Assembly (NCBI GenBank): GCA_000328365.1
Contig: KB301692.1
Span: forward strand, 122,114 to 186,113
DNA: 64,000 bases
DNA from: Capitella teleta
Taxonomy: Eukaryota > Annelida > Polychaeta > Capitellidae
Reading direction: 5' to 3'
Shown: positions 45,501 through 54,671 of the stretch, in pieces
How the letters are laid out: every line of letters starts with the position of its first letter
Position numbering within the stretch: the stretch's first letter is position 1
Notes under the pieces: generated by a model
What the model was told of the DNA's origin: nothing
What the model saw: only the letters and a program-made list of their open reading frames with translations
Database searches by the model: none
Program-made: the position numbers and the translations under genes

Positions 45501-46816
45501 TGAATTCAAAGTTTTTGTGTATCAGGCAAACGAGGGGAAAACCCTGCTGCCGTACGCTGATTTCAAGTGTGAAAGCGACTGCGAGAAGCTGCATGATGCC
45601 ATGAAAGGATTTGGTGAGGATTTCTGCTGTTGCTTCTAGATGGTTGAAAATGGATCCTTTTCTTCAGGCACCGATGAGAAAACAATTATTGAAATTCTCG
45701 GTCATCGCAGCAAAGGCCAGACTCAAGAAATTATTTCAATGTACCAGCAGATGTTTGGGAAAGTATGTTAGCCTTAGTAGTAGTATGTTAGCTAAACGTG
45801 TCTTATGATAAAATTGTTTTCCTCAGGATTTAATTGAAGAGTTGAAAGGAGAATTGTCTGGCTCATTCAAGACCGTTATCGTTGGTCTCTGTCAGCCGCA
45901 GTCAGACTTTGACGCTCAGCAGCTTCGTAAAGCGATGAAGGTGAGAAGAGATTAGAACACTGGGCAGAGTAATGCACGCTGATAACCCACAGGGCCTAGG
46001 CACAGATGAGCAATGCCTCATTGATATCCTGTGTACAAGAACCAATGCTGAAATCCATGACATCATCCAAGCATACAAGAGATGTGAGGCAGGAGAACGA
46101 TGGAATATTTGATTCTAATTGATTGCTTTCAGTACACAAAAGGGATTTGAAAGACGATGTTGCTTCTGAGTCATCAGGAGATTTCAGACGTCTGCTTATT
46201 TCCGTCTTGAATGCCAATCGATCCGAAGAAACTGAAGTAGATATCGCGCAAGTCAGACAAGATGCAAAGGATTTGTATGAAGCGGGAGAAGCCAGCCTCG
46301 GCACGGATGAATCCGTGTACAACCGAGTTCTCTGCTTGAGGAGCTATGATCAGCTGATGGCTGTCTTTGGTGAATACCAATCCATCACTGGTCGAGACAT
46401 AGAAGAGTCGATTGAATCTGAGTTATCGGGTGATTTGAAGAGGGGAATGATGGCTGTGGGTATGTTTTTCATTCTCGTATGCTTTTCTTTCTTCTATTTC
46501 TCAATTTTTCTTGCAGCCACCTCAGTTCGCAGCGTTGCTGGTTATTTTGCTGATGCGCTTTACGAGTCTATGTCGGGCCTCGGCACCAGTGACGATCGTC
46601 TGATTCGCATTTGTGTCTCCAGGTGTGAGATTGACATGGTGCAGATAAAAAAGGAGTTTAAGCGGAAATATGGACAACCCCTTGCTGACATGATTGTGGT
46701 AAGTCATTTGAATTTTAACTTCCTGGGTTAAAAATCTTCTTCTCTTGCAGGGCGACATTTCGGGAGACTATAAGAAAATTATTCTTGCCATTATCGGAGA
46801 AGAGGGTTACAATTAG
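31035..46816 (+). CDS. SH3BGRL-like thioredoxin-fold domain fused to a four-repeat annexin
   Basis: Ten exons: 31035-31079, 43880-44065, 44123-44182, 45371-45613, 45668-45762, 45827-45940, 45993-46083, 46133-46459, 46517-46698 and 46751-46816. Exon 1 ([15 protein letters not shown]) and exon 2 ([12 protein letters not shown], then PPQIFND) match the SH3BGRL/glutaredoxin-like family across a phase-0 junction. Exon 4 opens with the family's acidic tail ([16 protein letters not shown]) and ends in annexin (LHDAMKGFG). Annexin repeats 1-4 follow, with calcium-site GFGTDE, GLGTDE, SLGTDE and GLGTSDD, ending GEEGYN. Annexins bind acidic phospholipid with calcium; SH3BGRL proteins are small adaptors. 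Exon lengths total 1409, one short of a multiple of three. The frame slips by one base near 45470-45480 in exon 4, probably an assembly error. Intron 1 is 12.8 kb and full of retroelements. AATAAA lies at about 46827. Confidence 0.82.
31314..31375. mobile_element. 44-bp TAGC-family palindromic mini-element with 9-bp TSD
   Basis: The element 31323-31366 has perfect 12-bp ends (TAGCTCCCCAAG / CTTGGGGAGCTA) and nearly complete inner pairing (GTAGCG / CGCTAC). GTATGTCAG flanks it at 31314-31322 and 31367-31375. It is the smallest copy seen and lacks the GCGAGG core of the 5529-type copies, so it forms a second subfamily with the copy at 49931. Confidence 0.88.
32564..32971 (-). other. Open reading frame of unknown origin, possibly transposon-derived
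   Basis: A 135-codon minus-strand frame contains [20 protein letters not shown] and [15 protein letters not shown]. It looks like real protein sequence, but I cannot assign a family with confidence. It reminds me of transposase-like proteins of the RNase H-fold group, and its place in a retroelement-rich intron fits that. No start context, inverted ends or target duplication could be tied to it. Confidence 0.3.
34800..37400 (-). mobile_element. Second Ty3/gypsy-type segment inside the first (broken, no LTRs)
   Basis: A different lineage from the outer element, in the same orientation: a gag-like part (about 37380-36760), reverse transcriptase (about 36830-36220) and RNase H (about 36140-35850, remainder about 34980-34810). 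It abuts the outer element's coding sequence on both sides with no LTR of its own, and no integrase was found. A solo LTR splits it. Broken, with several interruptions. Confidence 0.7.
34984..35852 (-). mobile_element. Solo-LTR-like insertion, 861 bp
   Basis: Positions 34988-35848 begin TGTAATATT and end CCTTTACA on the plus strand (TGTAA...TTACA ends) and are flanked by the 4-bp duplication AGCT (34984-34987 and 35849-35852). It interrupts the RNase H part of the inner element and has no coding content. This makes it the youngest of the three nested layers. Confidence 0.7.
41051..41213 (-). CDS. Orphan exon encoding the C-terminal half of a CARD
   Basis: The minus strand has an acceptor (ATATCTCAG) at 41214, 54 codons plus one base, and a donor GTATGT after 41051. 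The translation has [18 protein letters not shown] and [16 protein letters not shown], the helix 4-6 pattern of caspase-recruitment domains. No partner exons were found nearby on the minus strand. It lies in intron 1 of the plus-strand fusion gene. It may be a nested gene whose other exons I missed, or a relic. Its frame is open and its splice sites are intact. Confidence 0.5.
42400..43250 (-). mobile_element. CR1/Jockey-like LINE, 5'-truncated
   Basis: Minus-strand frames give [45 protein letters not shown] and [16 protein letters not shown], the region after the RT active site in CR1/Jockey-type non-LTR elements. The frame shifts once, at about 43010-43040. A purine- and A-rich tail (42280-42355) lies at its 3' side. 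It is a dead-on-arrival 3' fragment inside the fusion-gene intron. Confidence 0.8.
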
Positions 46817-47740
46817 TAAGCAGGTTGAATAAAAGCCCTTTGGCCATGTGTCTAATAAAAGTTCACTATGGAGTGTTAGGAGTTATTCTAGCTGTTGAAA
46901 CTGCTTGCTTTCATCGCTATGGTTGCTTATATCATCAATTGTTTCCATTCTCTTTGGTTCCTTTTCATTCACAGGAGAGCATTTCTATTCAAAATGGAAG
47001 TTAATTTATTTTTACTTCTTCCAGGAGACCAACGAACCTTGAGATCGAAGAGTTATCTTGGCGCTGAATTCAACTCTTTTATCTGCTCATCAAGAGATTA
47101 ATTTTCAATCCTGGAATGACTTTGTTTTGCTAGGAAAACAATGTAATTTATATTTTTCTATGCAAAATTTCTCTTTGCTGCTAGGCAATCATATTGGAGT
47201 CTTTTCTGAAATACAATGTACTTAGAATAGAATATAATTATTAGTGGAATTATATCATGACGTATCATCTACTCGTGCATGTGTTAATTACGATGGTATA
47301 TGTTGGAAAACTTTAAAACATCCGATCTTTTGTTATTGTTTAAATATCTTACAATCTGAAGTTTAAATTTAGATCATTCCATTTGTTACGTTGTTTTTTG
47401 CTGTTATAAAATTGCATTCCAATGACTTTCCTTTCACACTGCCAACTGAAGGACTTTTAATGATCTTGTTGAATCATGGATTGCCATCAGACCACCTTTA
47501 CAGGATTAGTCCAGCACAACTCATCAATTCCTTTATTTCTGACTTGTTGCTCTTTTTTTTTTTCTGTTAAAAATCTCTGTACTATTTCTTTGCTAAGTTT
47601 TGTTTATCTTGGAATAAAGTATTGTATGATAAAATGGTGTCAACAGATTCATACCTAACATATTTTTATTCAATTATGGCTTTGAATGTGCAGCTTTACA
47701 TGAAAGAAAATTAGGCAGATTCAAGGCACGTTTTCATCAG
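46817..47740. other. Convergent intergenic stretch (fusion gene and epimerase 3' ends)
   Basis: 3' untranslated regions with AATAAA signals at about 46827 and 46853. No further gene. Confidence 0.5.
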
Positions 47741-49305
47741 TTATTCAGTTTCCTCTGCTTTCAGAGTGAGAATGGCATCAGCAAGTTTTCTGATGTCTTC
47801 TAAGTCGTTGTAGACTTGTGCAGAGAGTCGGATCCAGGGTTCACTGTGCACATACAAAGACACTGTTTGTATCTTGAATCTCTCCATAATATCATTGTGC
47901 AGCTCCGCAATGTCTCCAACAGCACTCTGTTAATACAAACAACATCCATGCTGATTACATATTCACCTGATTAATTGTATACATACTGTGAAGTCATCTG
48001 AGGTCTCCTTCCTGGCTGGGTATTTCTTCATATCAGGCAAGCGGACCATTCGCAAAAATGGTGATTCCATTTCTTTTGGAACATCAAACTTCTTTGTGCC
48101 CAGTAAATCAGCCAATAGATCAGCTGCCTGGTCTGCTAGTTTGGAATTGTGTTCGATTATAGCGTCCATTCCTCCAATGCGTTCAATGAAAGCGAGGCTC
48201 TCTTGAACGCAGTGGAATGGAGAATCATCAACCGTGCCTTGACGGAGGAAATCTTTGTAAAAATGAGGGCCATCCAGATGTGATGAGGTCACGCAGGGCC
48301 GGATGTCTTTCTGGTGTTTTGGGTCGACCCACAGTACGGCACAGCCACGAGGGACAAACATCCATTTATGCAGATTGCCTGTTTCAATATTGATCAAGCT
48401 TCTTCAAGAAATCTCAAAAATTCATTCCACCACATACCAGCAAAGAAATCTGCGCCCAGCTCTTCCAGATTGATTTGAATTTGTCCCGGGACATGGGCGC
48501 CATCAACCATGCTCATAACATTGTGTTTTTTGCACACGGCTATCAGTTCCTTGATAGGCATCAAGACAGATGGACAGCTTGAAATGTAATCTGTATGTTT
48601 TATGATAAAAATCATTCATCATTTCAGGGAATTCGAATATTTGTTAAAATACCCAGAACAGCAATTTTAACTTTGGGATTCTTCGCTAGAAACTTGTCGT
48701 ATTTGTCAACAATTTCCTGCGTTGTGACAATTGGTGTCCTTATATCCAGAACTTTCACTTCAGCTCCTGAAAGTAAGAATTAATAAATGGTGCATTGCAA
48801 AATGGTCAATTTAACCTTTTTGCCTTGCTGCATAAACACAAGTGTTGTAAACTGCCCTGTACTGCCACGTGTAGCAGAGAATCTCGTCCCCAGGGCTCAG
48901 GGCTACCGACCTCATCACAGCGTTGATACCTAAATTTCATAAAAAAATGTTAAAACATTTAATGAATCAAATTTGACAGAATATGCTGACCAGTGGTTGT
49001 GTTGTTCACAAACACAAGATTGTCAGGATTCGCCCCGAGTACCTTGCTTATAGCTCTGATGTTGTCCATCCAAAATGGCTCCAGATTGACCCGAAAGAAG
49101 AGGTCAGGATGGCTCTCAACCTCTTCTAAGAGGCTGCAGTAATTAATGAATACCAAGATAATTGATGTGAACTTCTGATAACCTGATTCGCTTCTCAAAT
49201 ACTTCATTTGGGACGGATCCATAGGAACCATGGTTGAGGAAGGTGGTTCCTTCCTTCAGGCGGAATTCCTTGAGAAGTGATCGACCAAACTGCGCATTCT
49301 CCATG
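47741..49305 (-). CDS. Class V PLP-dependent epimerase/aminotransferase-like enzyme
   Basis: Seven minus-strand coding exons, 49304-49183, 49133-48991, 48929-48816, 48766-48653, 48590-48438, 48378-47987 and 47926-47741, sum to 1224 bases (407 residues) in frame. The fold-type I signatures are in order: TTFLNHGSYGSVP at the amino end, NLVFVNNTTTG (cofactor phosphate side), DGAHVPGQI (Asp and His over the PLP ring), and GNLHKWMFVPRG with the Schiff-base lysine. The pattern is that of bacterial and fungal isopenicillin-N epimerase-like proteins and their animal homologues; the substrate in animals is not known to me. The first exon has an acceptor directly before C-ATG, so an upstream leader exon is needed. 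The best candidate is the mitoregulin exon at 50206-50012. Confidence 0.88.
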
Positions 49306-49922
49306 CTGAAAATTGATCCGTGAATATTACATATACAATATACAGGGATTGATGTATAAAAGGTCCAGAAGACCAGAAGAAGGAAAACGACAATTGCACA
49401 TCTGGTGTCACGTTACATGTGGTCGCTACTCATGTAGGATTAGTTCACAGATAAACCTCAATTACAACAGTCGACCTTATATTCCTGTGTTAATTTGAAG
49501 TTAATTTAGCTTTCCATCTCAGGGCTCTGTGTCACAGTGTGTCTTACTCTCTGTAAGGACACTCAGGGGGTGTTAAATTTAGTAGAATATGCTTATCATG
49601 ATGCCTCATGATGCCGTAACATCATAAAACGCTAAACGTCATTACGCTCAAAAGAGCGTTATGATTGTTCACTGTGTTGTCACTGTTGTGCATGCATCCC
49701 AACATGGTCGACTAGCTTAATTTTGGCTTTCTGAAAATTAGATAATTATAATATAATAATATAGCCTCTATTATATAACATTATTATATAATTAATTATA
49801 GCACCTGTGGCACCGGCCCCCATGGCTGGAATTCAACTCTGCACTCAAGGATAGATGGAGTAACTTTGCTGCACAGCTACAAATGGACGTAGATGGAATA
49901 AATAACTATTTACAATGATCAT

Positions 49923-50001
49923 ATAAAAGGTAGCTCCCGTAGCGTAGTCTGTATATACACTGTAGGAACTGCTCCGCTACCCCTGGGGAGCTAATAAAAG
50001 G
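49923..50001. mobile_element. 63-bp TAGC-family hairpin mini-element with 8-bp TSD
   Basis: The element 49931-49993 begins TAGCTCCCGTAGCGTAG and ends CTACCCCTGGGGAGCTA, between copies of ATAAAAGG (49923-49930 and 49994-50001). It shares the TAGCTCCC/GGGGAGCTA ends and GTAGCGTAG core with the 44-bp copy at 31323. It lies in the intron between the mitoregulin exon and the epimerase start. Confidence 0.82.
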
Positions 50002-50023
50002 GGATCATTACCTTTCAGACTTT

Positions 50024-50206
50024 CTAGCTGTGTCCAGTTGCAACGTTTATCTGGTCTTGAGTTTCCCTCAATTTCGCGGCCAAAAAGCCTCGTTTCGTCT
50101 GCAAATATTGCACGCGCCACGCCTTCAACTTCCAACCGACGAAGATGCCAGAGCAGAAAGTCAAACCGAGTAACACAGCGAGTGCTTTCGGGGACAGTTC
50201 AGCCAT
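50024..50206 (-). CDS. MTLN: Mitoregulin-like mitochondrial micropeptide
   Basis: A 60-residue protein: MAELSPKALAVLLGLTF, then CSGIFVGWKLKAWRVQYL, then TKRGFLAAKLRETQDQI, ending NVATGHS. It aligns without gaps to vertebrate mitoregulin (56 residues; MADVSERTL, then ASGVLLGWQ, then RRRYLDWRKRRLQDKL, then AATQKKLDLA). They share the SG-x3-GW helix end, the basic YL segment and the KL-x2-TQ helix. Mitoregulin is a single-pass inner-membrane micropeptide that supports respiratory supercomplexes and fatty-acid oxidation. The start has G at -3 and G at +4. The stop is followed by 12 bases and a donor (GTAATG at 50011). Splicing from there to 49305 would put the epimerase ATG 13 bases after the mitoregulin stop, a two-cistron transcript. 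Confidence 0.82.
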   Translation of the reverse strand: MAELSPKALAVLLGLTFCSGIFVGWKLKAWRVQYLQTKRGFLAAKLRETQDQINVATGHS

Positions 50207-50363
50207 TACACGTATAAGAGGTGCTTCACTTCGACCTCAAACACAAGCACAGTAACGAGGTCAATGTGCGATATATGCGTTATGATCTCTCGCCTGTTGC
50301 AATGCTCCGGTTGAATTCGCTTCCAGTCAGATGCCCTGAGGACGAAACAAGGTTACATTTGTA

Positions 50364-50442
50364 CAACGAAAGTAGCACAGATAAATCGGGCGAGGTGCAG
50401 GGACCCGTGGGTCTCGCTGTAGTAGGTCAGCTACAACGAAAG
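50364..50442. mobile_element. 61-bp TAGC-family hairpin mini-element with 9-bp TSD
   Basis: The element 50373-50433 (TAGCACAGATAAATCGGGCG ... GTAGTAGGTCAGCTA) lies between two copies of CAACGAAAG (50364-50372 and 50434-50442). It is close to the inverted copy at 19886. Confidence 0.9.
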
Positions 50443-51011
50443 GTTACACTAGTATTCGCCGTCCCGAGGATTTCTCAAAGTTACGATTAGCCCTATACTA
50501 TGACTGATCGCCTGTCGATCAGCCCTATATTATGTCAGACCCAAATTAAAATTTTAGGCTTCATGCAGGTTACCTTACAATTTCACGCAAATGGCCATGC
50601 CTGCAATTTGCCTGCAATTTGGCAAATGGCCACATGCAACAACCGATCCGGGTTTTAGATTTACTGCTGAACTATTTTAATATCACCAACGTTTAGGACT
50701 AAATAGAGTATCTTTGATCGCGCAATGTACACATCGACCAACAGAGCGTCGCTCGGATTGAAATTTCGTGCCTTTCTTGGAGATCAGGCCGGCGTCGTAC
50801 AAAAAGTTGAAAACTGAATATTTTTTATGAGTCAACAACTATTGCCGTGAGATATGATTAGAATGAATGTTTTGTGATGTAATCATTTGAAAATAAGTAA
50901 GCTATTGTAATATTATTGTTGGTGAAAGGCGATTTTTGTATATAAGTATACGTGATCTTTATATGACAAACCACATAAATATGCGGCATTTGATAGGCCA
51001 ATAGGTTTGGG

Positions 51012-51175
51012 TTAGACCAAAGATACTCACTCCATTAGGGAATTATAGCGTTATCATGAAATGAAGACTGGAAAGTGTAGGCCTAATGTAAAATGCATTA
51101 CATCGTTCACACTGCTGGTCATCCATACGTAGACAGACCCCTCCCCCTTCCTCTAATGGAGTATCTTTGGTTAGA
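51012..51175. mobile_element. 154-bp MITE with CCAAAGATACTC inverted ends
   Basis: Element 51017-51170 starts CCAAAGATACTCACTCCATT and ends TAATGGAGTATCTTTGG, an inverted repeat of about 20 bp (4-bp insertion in the left arm). TTAGA flanks it at 51012-51016 and 51171-51175. A lone end of the same family lies at 19281-19300. No coding capacity. Confidence 0.78.
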
Positions 51176-51848
51176 CCGTTTGTTCACTGGTTCCTTAGTC
51201 ATATATATAATGACATAGGCACACACCGATGACAGGTGATATCTCATTGGCTGCTATTTATAGTAACATTTAGTCAACTGGTCGTATTCAGCAAATACTG
51301 TGAATTCATTTTCACTCGCCTCGCCTTGTGAGCCATCTTGGAATTCCGAGTGACGTCATGTGAAATGGATGTACCAAAATAGGGGTGAATTTTCATCGGC
51401 AATCAAGAGCCCTTCAGCTGCATTGATTTCATGTTCAGTTGTACTCATAAAATCATAAATAGTACTAGTATTGGAATTATAAAAAGCCGGTTGATAAGCA
51501 GACACAAAAAAAAACTGATAATGTAAACAAATCTCGCAGACAATGAAAAGCGTACGAGTAATTGGCGCGACGTTTGCACGATATATCTCAGTTTTCAGCG
51601 CACACGAGAAGGGAGGAGGGGGGGGGGGTGAAGTCCGCTGAACGCTTTCATAAAACTGCGATCTTCGAACTCGGCTTCGACAGAGCGCCTTTCTCGGAAT
51701 ATATTTTGTGTACAGTCTGTAAGTGCACCGAATTGCGAAATGAGGTCATTCTGTTGAACTGTGTTGAAAGAAATGCTTCAATAATATTTGAAGTTGATAG
51801 GATGGTGCATTTACAATAATCACCGTGACAGTGTACTGGATTAAATTA

Positions 51849-51930
51849 ATGGATTACTAACACAGATGAATCGGACGAGGTGTACACCTTGGCTTGGCAT
51901 CTCGCTGTGGTTTATCAACTAATGGATAAT
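51849..51930. mobile_element. Older, degenerate TAGC-family mini-element
   Basis: Positions 51858-51921 (TAACACAGATGAATCGGACG ... CTCGCTGTGGTTTATCAACTA) align along their length with the 50373 copy but with many differences. The flanks ATGGATTAC and ATGGATAAT agree at 7 of 9 positions. It reads as an old copy with a decayed target duplication. Confidence 0.6.
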
Positions 51931-54161
51931 TGGATTGGGTACTCTTGAATCTTGCTAGAGTCACAGAGTGTAGAAGTGAAGACGAGTTGCAGTATTTCTA
52001 ATTAATTATAAATTTATAATAATAGCATACTTTTCAACTGTGAGAATGCGATGATGGGATAAAACTCGCTTTTGTCGAGAGGCAGTCATGCACTCGAGCG
52101 ATGTCGGCCGCCGATTTCCCGGGAAAATATGCGCGTCTGCGTCGCAAACTTGTCAAAACAATTGCCGAGTGTAGATGTTTTAATGAGTATTCTCTCAGAT
52201 TTCGAGGTCAATGCTGTGGCACATTATTTTCACTGCATCTTTACTATTTAGGATGTTTGTTTTGTATGTATGGTATCTCATGAGAGAAACACTAAAACAC
52301 AAAATTTGTAAGTGAAAGTGGCGATCTGTGATGATATTCCTTCGCTTTTAGTTTTTTATTTTTGGCACTCAGCATAAATAAATATTAAAAAAAAACTCTA
52401 TTTTGCCAATATTAGACTTCACTTCAGGAATTAGCAGGACTAATCAAGCAATCCGTACAACATTTTTCAATTGAATTTGATAATTTGTTCAATCGAGCGT
52501 TCAAGTGGTTTTATTTACAGAACTGAGGATATGGTTTGTGTATTTTATTATTTGATTAGGTGGCAAAATATATTGGGATTAGTTTGTGCGAATTTGAGGC
52601 TAGTGGGAGCGTTCTTATTTGCCAAATTGCACAATTTTCCACGAGCGTCTGAAATTGATCGCTGAATTCATGATCATTTCATGTAATTCCAGTTAAATAT
52701 ACAGATATATCTCCGTCTGTATATGAGAATATTCAGACGGCATTCTGTCTAACCGGTACCATGTTCGATAACATAAAGAGAAATACCGGAAATATCATAA
52801 CGCATTTTCGCAAAACGCAAGATGATCATAACGTAAGTTCACAAACGATAGTTGAATAGCCTTCCAGTATTTTGTATAACCACAATCCTAGCATAACCAT
52901 TGGTTTAAAGAAAAGAAGACTGAAAGAGACAGAGTTAGTCATTCACTCACTTCAAGGTAAGCTATTCGCGAAATTTCCCACCCAACCGAGGTTCGTGGCC
53001 CTAAATCAACGTCCTGAAATTGCCGAGATAAGAATTCGCCTTATTCCACACGTCACCGAGACTCGATCGAGAGTCGTGCGAGATCTCTCGCTCAGATTCG
53101 GGAGGATTCAGGGCGTACCCAGGAGGTGGGGGGGGGTGGGCTTATCCCATGTCATGGAAGGGCTAGCTGGCAGTCACCCAAAATCTTAGGAGGGCAGGGG
53201 TTGTACGGGACATTTTCCTGGGAATTGGTTTCGATTTCTTGTAAATCACCCAGTACGTACAGGATCTGGTGCATCCCGAATATGCCATGCATCATGAGAT
53301 GATGATCGAGTTGGGTCATGTCATTGATCTGTACGAAGACGTAGGATTACAATATTTGCAGTGGCAGTCAGATTTGATTGATAACTTGTGAAGCGTGTTC
53401 AACTTTCAATATTCGATCGGCGGGTAGCCGTTATAATAATGTGAAGAAATCAGCACATTTTAGTATTTCACACACAAAACCATTGAATTCTAATACATGT
53501 ACTAGCCATGTTAATATAATAATCTATAATATTGTATTATAGAGTTTGCCAAGCCAATTCAGCTAGTTAAGTCCTGTGTATAGGTTGTTACCCAATGTAA
53601 GTATCTAAAGTATGTTTTATGCCAATAACAAAAACTTCCTCTGAATGTATTATGATAATGATAATATATTAATAATAGTAATAAATTTATTATATAATTA
53701 TATTTATATTTAATTATAATACGCAATACGGTGCTTCTATGCATTGTACAATAAACACCATTAAGATGAATGATGAGTAAACAAGTATTAAAAATTAAAA
53801 AGATAAGAATAATTTATTGCAATGCAAATAATCGAAAAAGGAAAAAAAAAGAGTTAAATATTTAAAGTGCATTGCAATCAGGATCTGCTGCAACGAATAG
53901 CGCATTTGATCCTGATCTATATACAAAATAAATTATATAAACACAGGTGCAAAACGTGAAACAAGAAAGAAAAAAATTGAAGAAGCGAAGGGGAAAAAAC
54001 CCCAAAAACAAGAAAGCAAGAAAATAACCAGTTAAAATGGAAAGTCCTATAAATGTTCATGAGTAACATGATGAAATTATCATTGATTTCATCACACGTT
54101 GTGCAATTTCCTGTCATATACTTCTTTCTCTTCCAGAACATATTTCATTTGGCCTTTGAAG

Positions 54162-54671
54162 ATGGACAGCTCTCATAAAAAATGTTTACTGAGGAACCGG
54201 ATCTTCCTGTTGAACGAAATATCCTTATCTGTAGACTTACTTGGAAACTTGAGTGCCGAAAGTGTCATTACAGACGAACACCATGAAAAACTCGAAGTGA
54301 GCATTTGGTTGATCTGAGGCTGTGAACGTTCAACTGGGAAATATCAAATAGGGAAAGGCAGGACATTCAACTCAGTCAGGCACAGTCTGCCATCATGAAA
54401 TCTTTCATCCATGTGTAAACTGATTGAGCTCATCAACACGCTTTTTTAAACACACAATCATACTTTCTCTATTCTTACTAACAAAATAATTATGATATAT
54501 TTCCAGAATATCCAAAGGAATGATACAACGAAAGCGGCAGTGCTGTATTTAATCGCAGAGATACTTCCAAAGCGTGGACCGGAGGCCTTTAATAAATTCT
54601 TGGAAGCTCTTCGAGATTCAGAACAAGATCACGTGGCTGATCAGTTGCTAGATTGGTTGAAGACAAATTAA
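54162..54671 (+). CDS. CARD-only protein
   Basis: Two exons, 54162-54296 and 54507-54671, phase 0, give about 99 residues that form one caspase-recruitment domain and then stop. Exon 1 starts MDSSHKKCLLRNRIFLL and exon 2 has ILPKRGPEAFNKFLEALRDS and DQLLDWLKTN. An acceptor (TTCCAG at 54136) precedes the start by 25 bases, so a 5' leader exon exists upstream. It is very similar, exon for exon, to the first two exons of the CARD caspase at 60643, but ends in a stop right after helix 6. CARD-only proteins such as vertebrate COP and ICEBERG act as decoys that block caspase recruitment; that role is inferred here. Confidence 0.85.

Larger units (their letters stand above)
50443..54136. other. Intergenic stretch with MITEs, no gene confirmed
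   Basis: Contains a 154-bp MITE, the degenerate TAGC copy at 51858, a CRE-like TGACGTCA at about 51352, and the CATAACGC motif at 52796. An ATG frame at 52101 (MSAADFPGKYARLRRKLVK) sits in GC-rich sequence and might be a first exon, but I see no good donor or partner. Confidence 0.45.

Noticed and set aside
51562-51819. Plus-strand frame near the poly-G run
   Set aside because: No homology or splice context; low-complexity start.
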